Source of the DNA: Vulcanimicrobiota bacterium
GTDB lineage: Bacteria > Vulcanimicrobiota > Vulcanimicrobiia > Eremiobacterales > Eremiobacteraceae
DNA: 60,559 nt
Reading direction: 5' to 3'
Assembly (NCBI GenBank): GCA_019235715.1
Contig: JAFAKE010000100.1
Location: 1 to 60,559, forward strand
Part shown: in pieces, positions 1 through 8,395 of the stretch
Numbering within the stretch: the stretch's first letter is position 1
Layout of the letters: each line of letters begins with the position of its first letter
Position numbers and translations under genes: made by a program
Notes under the pieces: generated by a model
What the model saw: the letters and a program-made list of their open reading frames with translations, nothing else
Database searches by the model: none
What the model was told of the DNA's origin: nothing

Positions 1-732
1 AAAATCCTCAAACGTGATCACGCCGTCGGTGCCGTAGACGTCAAGCCGCGCGCATTTGTGCGGGTCGAGCCAGTTGACTTCGATGTGTCCGGCGCGTCCA
101 TGCGAGAACTGGAAGTCCGCATAGGCCACATCGGGCAGACGAGAAGAGAGCCACCCGATCTGCGAGGAGGTCGCGCTCTCGGGCTCCTCACCCATGATCG
201 CCAGCATCAACGCGACATCGTGCGGCGCGAAGCTCCACCACACGCTCTCGTGCTGGCGCAGTTTGCCGAGGCTCAGGCGGCGACTACGCAAATGCCACAC
301 CCGGCCGATCGCCTGATCGGCGATAAGCCCGCGCATCTTGCGAACGCCCGGATGATAGAGCAGCAAGTGACCGATGAAGAGCTGCCGCCCCGCCCGGTCC
401 GCGGCATCCTGCATGCGTTGACCGTCGCCGACGCTCAGCGCCATCGGTTTTTCGACGAAGACGTGCAGACCGCGTGCAAATGCAGCGATGGCGAGATCGG
501 CATGCGTGATCGCGGGCGTCGCGATGAGCACGCCGTCTAGTTGCGCCTCGAGCAAGAGCTCGTAATCGTCGTAGAGCGAGACGTCGGGATACGTCCGCGC
601 GAGCGCAGCGCGCACCCCTTCGTCAGCGTCGCAGATGGCGTCGAGAACGCCAAGATCTGCGCACGTGCGTATGAGGTTCTGGCCCCAGTAACCGCCCCCA
701 ATCACGCCGAGCCGCAGGGCGTTGCGGCTCAC
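1..732 (-). CDS. Gfo/Idh/MocA-family nucleotide-sugar dehydrogenase, 3' end beyond window
   Basis: I read 244 codons from GTG at 732 to the window edge without a stop; the C-terminus is missing. The N-terminus has a Rossmann fold (GVIGGGYWGQN, about residues 9-19), and the EKP motif typical of Gfo/Idh/MocA oxidoreductases follows around residue 95. The next segment resembles WlbA/WbpB-type enzymes that oxidise C3 of UDP-GlcNAc uronic acid with NAD. The GTG start overlaps the TGA stop of the upstream UDP-sugar 6-dehydrogenase (GTGA), so the two are probably translationally coupled. That order matches the first two steps of a UDP-2,3-diamino-uronic acid pathway, which is an inference because the aminotransferase and acetyltransferase lie outside the window. 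The substrate is not proven. Confidence 0.85.
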   Translation of the reverse strand, partial: MSRNALRLGVIGGGYWGQNLIRTCADLGVLDAICDADEGVRAALARTYPDVSLYDDYELLLEAQLDGVLIATPAITHADLAIAAFARGLHVFVEKPMALSVGDGQRMQDAADRAGRQLFIGHLLLYHPGVRKMRGLIADQAIGRVWHLRSRRLSLGKLRQHESVWWSFAPHDVALMLAIMGEEPESATSSQIGWLSSRLPDVAYADFQFSHGRAGHIEVNWLDPHKCARLDVYGTDGVITFEDF

Positions 733-2075
733 AAAAGCAGTACCTTTTCTCGCTGTTCGTCGACCTCGCGGGTCGCATTGCGCGTGTCGACGACGATCTT
801 CGAGTGGCGCACGACCTCGCGCCAATCTATCGTGCTGTGGTCTGTGATGATGAGCGTGCAATCGGCCTGCGCGAGTGCCTGCGGCGTGAGCTCGACCGAG
901 CGTCGCAGCACGCCATGCTCGTCGCGAAAGGCAGCGACGTGCGGGTCGTGATAGTCGATGAAGGCGCCGTCGCGCTGCAAAACGTCAAGCACTTTGAGCG
1001 CGGGTGATTCGCGCCAGTCATCGATATCGCGTTTGTACGCGACGCCGATCATGAGGATGCGCGAGTTCTTCACCGGCCGCCCGGCGCCGTTGAGAGCGCG
1101 AAAGACCTTTTCGCGCACGAAGTACGGCATCTGCGCGTTGATCTCGCCGGCGAGCTCGATGAAGCGCGTCGAAAAGTCGTACTGGCGCGCTTTCCAGGCG
1201 AGGTAGAACGGATCGAGCGGGATGCAATGTCCGCCGACGCCTGGGCCCGGATCGAAGCGCAGTAAGCCGAAGGGCTTGGTCGCGGCGGCATCCATCACTT
1301 CCCAGATATTGATCTTCATGCGGTCGCACAGCAGGGCGATCTCGTTGACGAGCGCGATGTTCACCGCGCGAAACGTGTTCTCAAAGACCTTCGTCATCTC
1401 AGCGACGCGCGGGTTGCCCACGCGGATCACGTGCTGGATCGTCTGCTCGTAAAAGGTGGCGGCGACATCAAGGCATGCGGCCGTCACGCCGCCGACGACC
1501 TTGCTCGTATTGCGTGTGGTGTATCGCAGGTTTCCCGGATCGACGCGCTCCGGCGAGAACGCCAAGAAATAATCCGAGCCGACGACAAGACCTGAGGTGG
1601 CGAGCATGGGCAGCAGCACCTCTTCGGTCGTGCCCGGATACGTCGTGCTTTCCAGGCTGACCAACTGACCGGGTCGCAGGATACGCGAGATCTGCTCGCC
1701 CACCGAGCGGATGTACGAGATGTTAGGCTCGCGATGCACCGTGAGCGGCGTCGGCACGCAGATCACGATCACGTCGCATTCAGCGAGCTCGTCAAAATTG
1801 CGCGTCGCCGTCAGCTTGCCGCTGTCGACGGCCGACTTGAGGTCGTCGCTGGCGACGTCGCGGATGTAACTGTGACCTTCTGCAACCGATTTGACGCGGT
1901 TGCCGTTGCGGTCAAAGCCGATGACCGAAAAGCCGACTTTCGCTTTCTCGACGGCGAGCGGCAAGCCGACATAACCGATGCCGACGACCGCGACCTTGGC
2001 GCTGCGCTCGACGATCTTCTGCGTGAGCAGCGCGCGCCGGTCCTGGCCGCTTTGCTGGCGGACGCGGGTTACGAT
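729..2075 (-). CDS. wbpA: UDP-N-acetyl-hexosamine 6-dehydrogenase (WbpA/WecC type)
   Basis: The protein belongs to the UDP-glucose/GDP-mannose dehydrogenase family, which converts a UDP-HexNAc to its uronic acid with two NAD. Visible features are an N-terminal Rossmann motif (VAVVGIGYVGLPLA), the catalytic-Cys motif GGHCIPLDP (Cys at about 284 of this model) and a C-terminal UDP-binding domain. The start is a problem. No ATG, GTG or TTG occurs in frame upstream of the Rossmann motif. The start chosen here is ATC at 2075, placed by a strong AAGGAG seven bases upstream; it overlaps the Wzc stop and gives 448 residues. A CTG at 2030 (433 residues) is the alternative. TTG at 1964 would delete part of the nucleotide-binding loop. 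It sits between wzc and the Gfo/Idh/MocA gene in one operon. Confidence 0.85.
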   Translation of the reverse strand: MVTRVRQQSGQDRRALLTQKIVERSAKVAVVGIGYVGLPLAVEKAKVGFSVIGFDRNGNRVKSVAEGHSYIRDVASDDLKSAVDSGKLTATRNFDELAECDVIVICVPTPLTVHREPNISYIRSVGEQISRILRPGQLVSLESTTYPGTTEEVLLPMLATSGLVVGSDYFLAFSPERVDPGNLRYTTRNTSKVVGGVTAACLDVAATFYEQTIQHVIRVGNPRVAEMTKVFENTFRAVNIALVNEIALLCDRMKINIWEVMDAAATKPFGLLRFDPGPGVGGHCIPLDPFYLAWKARQYDFSTRFIELAGEINAQMPYFVREKVFRALNGAGRPVKNSRILMIGVAYKRDIDDWRESPALKVLDVLQRDGAFIDYHDPHVAAFRDEHGVLRRSVELTPQALAQADCTLIITDHSTIDWREVVRHSKIVVDTRNATREVDEQREKVLLL

Positions 2076-4240
2076 GACTTGGCTCCTTCTTTGAGCAGCA
2101 GCGGTTGGCTGCCGTTGCGGTAATGCGCGTATTCCTTTTCAGATGTAGACGCTTGGTTGAGGATGACGCCCAGGATATTGGAACCGCCGAGCGCGAGCAG
2201 CCGTTTGAGCGCGCGCCGCGTCGAGCGGTTATCCGTGTGACCGGCGGCGACGACGAGCACGGTGCCGTCGACCTTCGTGCTGATGAGCGCGCCGTCGAAT
2301 ACCGGGAGCAGAGGCGGCGTGTCGAGGATGACGATGCGGTAGCGCTCGCGCAGCCGCGCCAGCACTTTGTCGAAGCGGTCGGAGTGCAGCAGCTTGAGCG
2401 GCAGCGGCACGCGCGGACCGGCGGGCAGGAAGTCGAGACCTTCGTATTTCGTCGGACGGACGACGTTGAGCACGTCTTCCGCGCCGACCAGCGCATCGGA
2501 CAGCCCGCTGTCGCTGGTCACGCCGAGGCTTTCGTGCAGCGCCGGCTGGCGCATGTCTGCGTCGACCAGCACCACGCCCGGCGAGACGTCGGCGAGCGCG
2601 ACCGCCAAGTTGAGGCACAACGTCGACTTGCCGTCGCCCGGCAGGGGGCTGACCAACGCGAGGGTGCGCAGCGGTTTGTCGGACGAGTAGCGCAGCGCGG
2701 TCACGATCTGCAAGAACGAATCGATCGTGAGCGAGCGCAACCACCCGTGCACCGGATCGTTCGTGTCGGCCTTGGCGGGCACTTTGGGAATGCTCGCCAG
2801 CACCGGCAACGGAATATCGCGCGTGACGTCACGTTCGTCTTTATACGTGTTATCGAAAAACTCGATGGCGAACACACCGCTGAACGCGAGCACCAAGCCG
2901 AGTCCGAGCGCGAGTAAGAAGTTGAGCTTGAGGTCCGGATGTACTTGGGCGAGCGCCGGGTCCGCCGACTCGGTGACCGCGACGTCGCTAAGCGACGACG
3001 CTTTTGCCACGGTCGCGTCGTTGTAGCGCTGCTGCAACGCGCTGGTGACGTCGGTCGCCATCTTCGCGCGCTGCTGCAGGTCGGTCAGCTCTTGCGATTC
3101 AGAAGGCAGCGCCTTGACGAGTGCGTTGAGCTGGCCCTTGTCGGACTTGAGCTGCGCATCGTCGGAGGCCATCTGCGCGCGTAAGGTCGCGGCCTGCTGC
3201 TGCAAAGCCTGATAGGTCGGGTTGACGCCGCTGGTGTGGCCGGACACGATCGACTCAGGCTGAGCTGCGATTTCTTTCTGCAGCTGCGCCTCTTGCTGGC
3301 GCAGCGCGATCACGGTCGGATGCTGCTCGGTGTACTGCTTGAGCGCCGTCTTGAGCTGCACGTCGACGGCCGCGAGCTGTTGCTGCAGCGTCGCCACGAC
3401 CGGGTTCTGCGTCACACTCGTCGCGCTCTCGACGCTCGCATTGGTCGTGCCGAGCTGCTGGTTGATGTTGGCAAGCGTCGCCTGTGCCTGGTCGCGATCG
3501 ACCTGCAGCTGCCCGATCTTCGCGTCGATCGCGGCTACGTTCGACTGTTGACCGGGTTGCGTGAGACTTGCCGCGTACGCGGATTCGTGCTTGGCCTCGT
3601 ATTCAGCGAGGTCATGCTCGGCCTTGGACTGCGCCGCGATCGCGTCGGGCAGCTTGGACTGCAAGAAGGTCAGCGCTGAATCGGCTTGCGCCGTGATGAG
3701 ATCGCGCTCGCGGTTGACGAACACTTGGCCGAAGTCGTTTGCGATGCGCGCCGAGCCCTCACGGTCCGGCCACGTGACGTCGAGTTGGATGACCGACGTG
3801 TTCGTCACCGGCTTCGAGTTGATGTGCGAGAGCAAGTCGGTCGGCGTGACGTTGAGATGCAGGTCGTCGATGACGCGTTGCGCAACCGGCGGCTCCTGGA
3901 GCAACTCGACGTAGGTCTCGGGCGATCGCCCTTGGGCATTGCCCAGCAGCGCGTTGAGCACCGGAAGATTCGACTCGGCGGGCTTAATGTCGGTGAGGCC
4001 GGGATCGCCCGCGATGAGTTTGGTCGTCGCCGTATAGCTGCGCGGCCAGATCAACGATACGAGCATGACCAGCGCGACGAAGCCGACCAGTATCGCGAGA
4101 AACGTGCGCCAGCGCCGTTCCAACACATGCCATATGGTGCTGAACTCGTCGTGCGGCGGTTCATCCATCCACGTGAAGTCGACCGCGGGTGTCACGTCAC
4201 CCCGTGAGGACGGCGGCACCTGTATCTGGTTGTTGGACAT
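2069..4240 (-). CDS. wzc: Wzc/GumC-type polysaccharide co-polymerase with BY-kinase domain
   Basis: A 723-residue inner-membrane protein that controls exopolysaccharide chain length and export. Domain order: N-terminal Wzz region with a first membrane segment at about 45-66, a long periplasmic coiled-coil part (about 180-400, rich in Gln and Ala), a second membrane segment at about 430-452, and a cytoplasmic tyrosine-kinase domain. The kinase carries Walker A (PLPGDGKST), Walker A' (VVLVDADMRQP) and Walker B (IVILDTPP). The C-terminal tail has only two tyrosines (YAHY) rather than the usual cluster, so autophosphorylation may be reduced. It lies 41 bases downstream of the Wza-like gene, and its stop overlaps the start region of the UDP-sugar dehydrogenase. 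Confidence 0.93.
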   Translation of the reverse strand: MSNNQIQVPPSSRGDVTPAVDFTWMDEPPHDEFSTIWHVLERRWRTFLAILVGFVALVMLVSLIWPRSYTATTKLIAGDPGLTDIKPAESNLPVLNALLGNAQGRSPETYVELLQEPPVAQRVIDDLHLNVTPTDLLSHINSKPVTNTSVIQLDVTWPDREGSARIANDFGQVFVNRERDLITAQADSALTFLQSKLPDAIAAQSKAEHDLAEYEAKHESAYAASLTQPGQQSNVAAIDAKIGQLQVDRDQAQATLANINQQLGTTNASVESATSVTQNPVVATLQQQLAAVDVQLKTALKQYTEQHPTVIALRQQEAQLQKEIAAQPESIVSGHTSGVNPTYQALQQQAATLRAQMASDDAQLKSDKGQLNALVKALPSESQELTDLQQRAKMATDVTSALQQRYNDATVAKASSLSDVAVTESADPALAQVHPDLKLNFLLALGLGLVLAFSGVFAIEFFDNTYKDERDVTRDIPLPVLASIPKVPAKADTNDPVHGWLRSLTIDSFLQIVTALRYSSDKPLRTLALVSPLPGDGKSTLCLNLAVALADVSPGVVLVDADMRQPALHESLGVTSDSGLSDALVGAEDVLNVVRPTKYEGLDFLPAGPRVPLPLKLLHSDRFDKVLARLRERYRIVILDTPPLLPVFDGALISTKVDGTVLVVAAGHTDNRSTRRALKRLLALGGSNILGVILNQASTSEKEYAHYRNGSQPLLLKEGAKSS
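2083..2088 (-). promoter_or_regulatory. Shine-Dalgarno AAGGAG for the UDP-sugar dehydrogenase
   Basis: AAGGAG on the minus strand lies inside the last codons of the wzc-like gene. It is seven bases before ATC (2075-2073), which is in frame with the dehydrogenase. It supports coupled re-initiation at a non-canonical start, since no standard start codon is available in frame. Confidence 0.5.
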
Positions 4241-4281
4241 TCGTTCTACCTTTGAATCCTTAGCATCGGTGCAACGCGAGC

Positions 4282-5331
4282 TTATTTCGGGATCCAGAAG
4301 AAAAGAGAGGAGATGAAGTTCATCAACGGGCCGCCGGCCGGGTGCGAGCGCGCCTGAGGCACGAAGACTATGTCACCTTTTTGCATCGGGGTGTCTTTAG
4401 AGAGGTCGCGCGTCTGCAGCACTTGATAGAGATTGACCGTCATCGTCTGCACTTGGCCGGTGGCCGTGCTTACGCGCCTGATCTCGACCCTGTTGAGATC
4501 GGGGTTCGAGGCGGAGCTGGGGGCGGCGCGGGCGATGGCCATCGCGAGCCCGTCACCTTCGTTGAGGGTGACGTCTCCGGGCTTATCGACGGCGCCAAAC
4601 ACTTCGACGTTAAACGTGTTGGGCGAGGGCACGTAGACCGTCGACTGGTCAGTCAGGCTGACATTGCCCGACGTATCGCCGTCGTGCAGCACCTTCTGAA
4701 GGTCGACTTGCTTCACGTTGCCGGAGGCATCTGCGACCCGGGCCTGCGGATAGTCGCCATTGACCGGGCCGAGACCGCCGGCTGCAGCGATCGCATCGGT
4801 GGCGCGTCCGCCGGACGGCAGCTGATACTTGCCCGGCGCTTTGACGTTCCCGAGCACGAGCACGTTGATCTGGCCTTCCTGCACGACCGAGATCGACACG
4901 ACCGGATGGCGGATGTACTTGCCAAGAGCCGCGGCGAGGGCGTGCTCCGCCTGCGTCGGCGTCATTCCACCGATATGGACGACTCCGGCCAACGGATAAT
5001 CGATGTCGCCGTCGGGCAACACCGTGGCCGTCGTCGGCAGATCCTTTTCGCCATACACGGTCACCGCGAGCTGGTCGCCGCCGTTGATCGTGTAATGCGT
5101 GTTGGGAACGCCAGGGCCGAAGCCGGGTCCAACGGGCGTCTGCGGCTTTGCTGGAGCCGGCTGCGCGGCGGGCGTAGGCGTGGGGGCGCCGCCGGGCGCT
5201 GCGGGAATCGGGTCGGCTTGAGCCGACGAAATGGTCGAGAGCGCGAGAAACGCGCACAGCGCGGCAGTCGCCCCCACGGTGACACACACGCGCATGCTCG
5301 TTCGCCGCGCAGATGCGGATAGAGTCGACAT
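4282..5331 (-). CDS. Wza-like polysaccharide export protein (SLBB domains)
   Basis: A 349-residue exported protein, expected to form the outer-membrane or periplasmic conduit for the polysaccharide handled by the Wzc-like neighbour. The ATG at 5331 gives an N-terminal signal peptide (hydrophobic ATAALCAFLALS, cleavage near AQA). There is no lipobox cysteine, unlike E. coli Wza. A Pro/Thr linker follows, then a polysaccharide-export domain (YTINGGDQLAVTVYG onward) and two SLBB-type repeats (near VLGNVKAPGKY and VFGAVDKPGDV). The extreme C-terminus (FISSLFFWIPK) is amphipathic, as expected for a Wza-type pore helix. An upstream ATG at 5466 adds an Arg-rich leader that looks non-coding; ATG at 5295 is also possible. 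Confidence 0.88.
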   Translation of the reverse strand: MSTLSASARRTSMRVCVTVGATAALCAFLALSTISSAQADPIPAAPGGAPTPTPAAQPAPAKPQTPVGPGFGPGVPNTHYTINGGDQLAVTVYGEKDLPTTATVLPDGDIDYPLAGVVHIGGMTPTQAEHALAAALGKYIRHPVVSISVVQEGQINVLVLGNVKAPGKYQLPSGGRATDAIAAAGGLGPVNGDYPQARVADASGNVKQVDLQKVLHDGDTSGNVSLTDQSTVYVPSPNTFNVEVFGAVDKPGDVTLNEGDGLAMAIARAAPSSASNPDLNRVEIRRVSTATGQVQTMTVNLYQVLQTRDLSKDTPMQKGDIVFVPQARSHPAGGPLMNFISSLFFWIPK

Positions 5332-5486
5332 GCGATGATAATGGTAGCGTCGCGGCGGGGACACGCAGAAGAACGTTCTTGCCCGCGTTGCGGGGTCATG
5401 GGGCCCCCATTGCGCTCGCCGCAAATGGGCCGGATGGCCCAGGAAGGAGCCGTGACGCTCCTGCACGCGCCTATTATAGAGGAAGA

Positions 5487-5906
5487 ATGAAGCGCAAGCT
5501 TGCCGGCCGGCCAGGCCGCGTCGCGATCTGGGTGCTGCTGCTGGCGGCGGCCGGCGGGCTCTTCGTGCTCGCCGTCAGCGACAGCGTCTACGATGCGACA
5601 TCGCCGGGCACGCTGCCCCACCACGTCATCGTGCGCAAGCTGTACAGCCTGGTGTGCTTCACACTGCTCGGATTGCTTTTCGGCCGCTCGCTCGGACCGT
5701 CAAGCCTCGTGGCGTGCGTCGCGCGTGCAAGTGCGGCGGTCGGCGCCTATAGCACGCTTGTCGAGATCGGCCAGCACCTTGCGGGCTCGCACGAGAGCAT
5801 CAAATGGAATCTGGTCGATATCTGCATCGGTGCCGTCGGCGGTGCGCTCGGCGGCGCGATCGACTGGTTATGGTCGGCCGTCCGAGCTCCCGCCAAGCAC
5901 CTTTGA
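5487..5906 (+). CDS. VanZ-like small membrane protein
   Basis: A 139-residue protein with about four membrane segments. The segment around EIGQHLAGSHESIKWNLVDI followed by GGALGGAIDWLW resembles VanZ-like proteins, where a charged 'E-Q...D-D' pattern sits between helices. The start is ATG at 5487 with GAGGAAG just upstream. It diverges from the Wza-like gene across a 155-base gap that contains an AT-rich TATTATAG box (5472-5479). Its last 39 bases overlap the 3' end of the convergent LuxR-type gene. VanZ-like proteins have been linked to envelope and lipoglycopeptide phenotypes; a specific role here is unknown. Confidence 0.6.
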   Translation: MKRKLAGRPGRVAIWVLLLAAAGGLFVLAVSDSVYDATSPGTLPHHVIVRKLYSLVCFTLLGLLFGRSLGPSSLVACVARASAAVGAYSTLVEIGQHLAGSHESIKWNLVDICIGAVGGALGGAIDWLWSAVRAPAKHL

Positions 5907-6458
5907 CACGAGTGCCGCGCGCGACGGCACATGCGCCTTCGTGAGAATCCGCTTGATGTGGCTTTCGACGGTGTTCTCCGTGACGCACAGGCGATCGGCG
6001 ATGTCGCGATTGCTCAAACCTTCGGTCATCAGCGCAGCAACCTCATGCTCGCGCGGCGTGAATCCGAACATGTCCAGCTGCTCGCGCGCGGCATCGCGCC
6101 GGGTCGCGGGTTCGAAGAGAAGGAGCAGATATTCGGCGCCGTCGGCGTGCAACACGCATGCCCGGCAGGCAAGCGTTTGCGAGATCATGATGACCGGTGC
6201 GGCCGAGGTCAAAAGCGCGTGACGCAGCTCGCGCAAATGGGTACGAAAGCCCTGTGGCAGCGACCGGAAATCCGCAGCCGGCGCTTCAGGCGTTGCCTCG
6301 CGAAGACGCTCTAGCGCCTCCGGCGCCGCCATGGCGACGCTGTCGTCGGGTGCGACGAGCAATGCCGCAGGGCGCGACCGGGAAAGAGGTCCCTCCACGG
6401 AGCCAAAACCCCTGGAATCGCCATTCGTCACGATAGCCGAAGGCATCCGTCGAAGCAT
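5868..6458 (-). CDS. LuxR-type transcriptional regulator without receiver domain
   Basis: A 196-residue protein. The C-terminal 65 residues form a LuxR/NarL helix-turn-helix (FTPREHEVAALMTEGLSNRD, then VTENTVESHIKRI). The N-terminal 125 residues lack the Asp and Lys of a response-regulator receiver and match no sensor domain I recognise. It may bind a ligand or be a stand-alone DNA binder. It is divergent from the NarL-type regulator at 6694 over an AT-richer 235-base gap, so the two may share control sites. Its 3' end overlaps the convergent VanZ-like gene by 39 bases. Proximity to the exopolysaccharide genes makes them candidate targets (inference). Confidence 0.75.
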   Translation of the reverse strand: MLRRMPSAIVTNGDSRGFGSVEGPLSRSRPAALLVAPDDSVAMAAPEALERLREATPEAPAADFRSLPQGFRTHLRELRHALLTSAAPVIMISQTLACRACVLHADGAEYLLLLFEPATRRDAAREQLDMFGFTPREHEVAALMTEGLSNRDIADRLCVTENTVESHIKRILTKAHVPSRAALVSKVLGGSSDGRP

Positions 6459-6693
6459 GCGCTGTTCCCTGATAAAGTCGAAACGAGCCGCTCTTGAGAA
6501 ACCATCTACCCCGCTTACCCTTAAAACTAACGTATCACCCGGTTAAAAAGTCCTAATAGTGCGCCTCTTTATTTAATCGCTTCGAACACCGGTTTCGGGG
6601 ATGAACGTCCGAGAAGCCCGTGCTATAAAGGAACTCCGACTTAAGTACCCAGTGTGGGAAATAAGGTGCCCCCACGCACGTCAAGAGTGAGCA
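6459..6693. promoter_or_regulatory. AT-rich divergent promoter region between two LuxR-type regulators
   Basis: These 235 bases are clearly richer in A and T than the flanking genes. They include TATAAA-like boxes (around 6623 on plus) and runs such as TTAAAAAG near 6543. No open frame of note is seen. Both flanking genes encode LuxR-family regulators reading outward, so auto- or cross-regulation is plausible. Confidence 0.4.
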
Positions 6694-7344
6694 TTGATCG
6701 TGAGCATGAAACAGAGCCGGGTTCGAGTGGCTCTTATCGAGCACCAGACCCTCTTCCGCAAATGGATCTGTCCGCTGCTATCGGGCGACCCCCGGATCGA
6801 ACTGGTGGCAGGTTGTGGCGATGCCGTCGATCTGGCGGCCATCGCTGCAAGCAAACCGGACGTCGTTCTCTTCGATGTCGACTTTCATAAGGGCGACCCT
6901 GCAGAGACGATCAAATATCTCAAAGAGGCGTATTCGCCGGTCCGCATTTGTCTGTTATCGATGTTCCCGCAACAGGATCTGCTGTCGCGCAGCCTGCTCT
7001 TCGGAGTCGAAGGCTACGTCGTCAAGGAGATCTCTCCGAACGATCTCGTCAAAGCTCTTGTTGCGATCGCAGAAGGCAGCGCATATGTCGACCCGAGTCT
7101 CGCCGGCAACATGCTGCGCCGGCTGACGACCAATCGTCTGAAGGCGCAGCCGAACGAATTGTCCGAACGCGAGACGGACGTGATCCGTTTGATCGCGCTC
7201 GGCCTTTCGAACAAACAGATCTCGAACAAGCTGTTCTTGAGCGAGAAGACGGTGAAAAATCACATCAGCCGCATCTTCAGCAAGCTCGACGTGTCCGCGC
7301 GCACGCAAGCCGCGGTCTACGCCATCAAGAACGGCATCGCGTAG
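6694..7344 (+). CDS. NarL/FixJ-family response regulator
   Basis: A 216-residue two-domain regulator. The receiver domain (about 8-125) has the phospho-acceptor Asp in LFDVDFHKG and the conserved Lys in GYVVKEIS. The C-terminal LuxR helix-turn-helix starts at NELSERETDVIRLIALGLS and continues to KTVKNHISRIF. No histidine kinase is present nearby, so its sensor is elsewhere. The start is ambiguous: TTG 6694 (AAGAG at good spacing), GTG 6700 or ATG 6706 are all in frame. It diverges from the receiver-less LuxR-type gene. Gene context suggests control of the exopolysaccharide cluster (inference). Confidence 0.88.
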   Translation: MIVSMKQSRVRVALIEHQTLFRKWICPLLSGDPRIELVAGCGDAVDLAAIAASKPDVVLFDVDFHKGDPAETIKYLKEAYSPVRICLLSMFPQQDLLSRSLLFGVEGYVVKEISPNDLVKALVAIAEGSAYVDPSLAGNMLRRLTTNRLKAQPNELSERETDVIRLIALGLSNKQISNKLFLSEKTVKNHISRIFSKLDVSARTQAAVYAIKNGIA

Positions 7345-7345
7345 T

Positions 7346-8395
7346 TCACACGAAATAGCGATACAGCGCTGCGGCGGCCGCTTCGGTGACCGTCGCCGCG
7401 ACGTTCGCTTCGGCTAGCGCGCGCGTCACATCCACGAGCGATCGTTCCATCTGCACGGCTGCCGCCGGCTTGGCCGCAGCGATGTAACGCGCCGCAAACA
7501 CGGGCGCCTCGGACGCGCGGTACTTGCGCTTGAAATGGATGAGGCTCTCCGCCTCGGCGATGCCGAGATCGAGCCGGCGCAGTCCCATCTGCGCCGCTGT
7601 CTCGATCGCCGACCACAGCAAGAAATCGTTCGGGCGCGCCTGCAGCGCGCTGCGATCCGAGGCGACGAACTTGTAGTACAGCGTGTCGCCGCATGTCAGC
7701 AGCAGTTCGGCTCCGACAACCGCTCCGTCAAGCTGCGCCGCTAACACGAACCCGCGCTGCGGGAAATAGCGACCCGCGAGCGCTTCGAAGAACGATCGCG
7801 GCTGAGGAAGCAGCGCGTGCTTCTCTTTGCGCGTGCGCAGGTGTAGAGGATAGAAGACCTCGATCGCCTCGGCGCCGTCATAGCGCTTCAAGCTGACGCC
7901 GGCGCGCAACGCTTGTCTCACTTCGCTGCGTTGGCGGCTGCGTGCGAATGCCAGCGCCTCCTCGCGATCGGCGGGCAGCTCGATCGTTTGATGCACGGCG
8001 ACCTGCCGCGTTTCCAGCGCCCGTTCGCCGGGCGAGCAGCGCGACCGGATCTGCCAGGGGATGTCTTCGGCGCAGAGCGCCGCCTCGATGGTTGGCCACG
8101 CTTCAGCGCCGAGCGGCTCGCAGACGTCGGCAAAAGCACCCGCGATGCGGCGCCGGCCGCGGAAGTCTTCGACCTCGGAGTACGGCAGACCGGCGCTCAC
8201 CACGCCGCCCTCGAGCACCATCGCGACGCGCGCGGGGAAGCCGTACGTCTCTTGCATGAGCGTGGCCCAGTCAGGATGCTGGAACAGCGTCGGCTGTGCC
8301 GCTTGGACGAACGCGCGCCAGCGCGGGTCGGAGTTGTCGGTCTGCACGACCTCCATCCGAGCGGCTGCAGGCGCTTCGAGGGACCCGGCTTTCAC
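7346..8395 (-). CDS. FemAB-like GNAT acyltransferase (BioF2-like domain)
   Basis: A 349-residue soluble protein of the FemAB/acetyltransferase-6 type. The C-terminal half carries the GNAT-like core (FVLAAQLDGAVVGAELLL, then YYKFVASDRSA and RLDLGIAEAES), typical of proteins associated with exopolysaccharide clusters. FemAB enzymes transfer aminoacyl or acyl groups to peptidoglycan precursors. Exopolysaccharide-linked members are thought to modify sugars; the substrate here is unknown. The GTG start at 8395 overlaps the glycosyltransferase stop (GTGA), indicating translational coupling. ATG at 8356 is an alternative start. The gene ends one base after the regulator on the opposite strand. Confidence 0.75.
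   Translation of the reverse strand: MKAGSLEAPAAARMEVVQTDNSDPRWRAFVQAAQPTLFQHPDWATLMQETYGFPARVAMVLEGGVVSAGLPYSEVEDFRGRRRIAGAFADVCEPLGAEAWPTIEAALCAEDIPWQIRSRCSPGERALETRQVAVHQTIELPADREEALAFARSRQRSEVRQALRAGVSLKRYDGAEAIEVFYPLHLRTRKEKHALLPQPRSFFEALAGRYFPQRGFVLAAQLDGAVVGAELLLTCGDTLYYKFVASDRSALQARPNDFLLWSAIETAAQMGLRRLDLGIAEAESLIHFKRKYRASEAPVFAARYIAAAKPAAAVQMERSLVDVTRALAEANVAATVTEAAAAALYRYFV

Noticed and set aside
58-951. Two plus-strand open frames at the left edge
   Set aside because: They are antisense to the Gfo/Idh/MocA dehydrogenase and the UDP-sugar dehydrogenase, both of which have intact family motifs on the minus strand.
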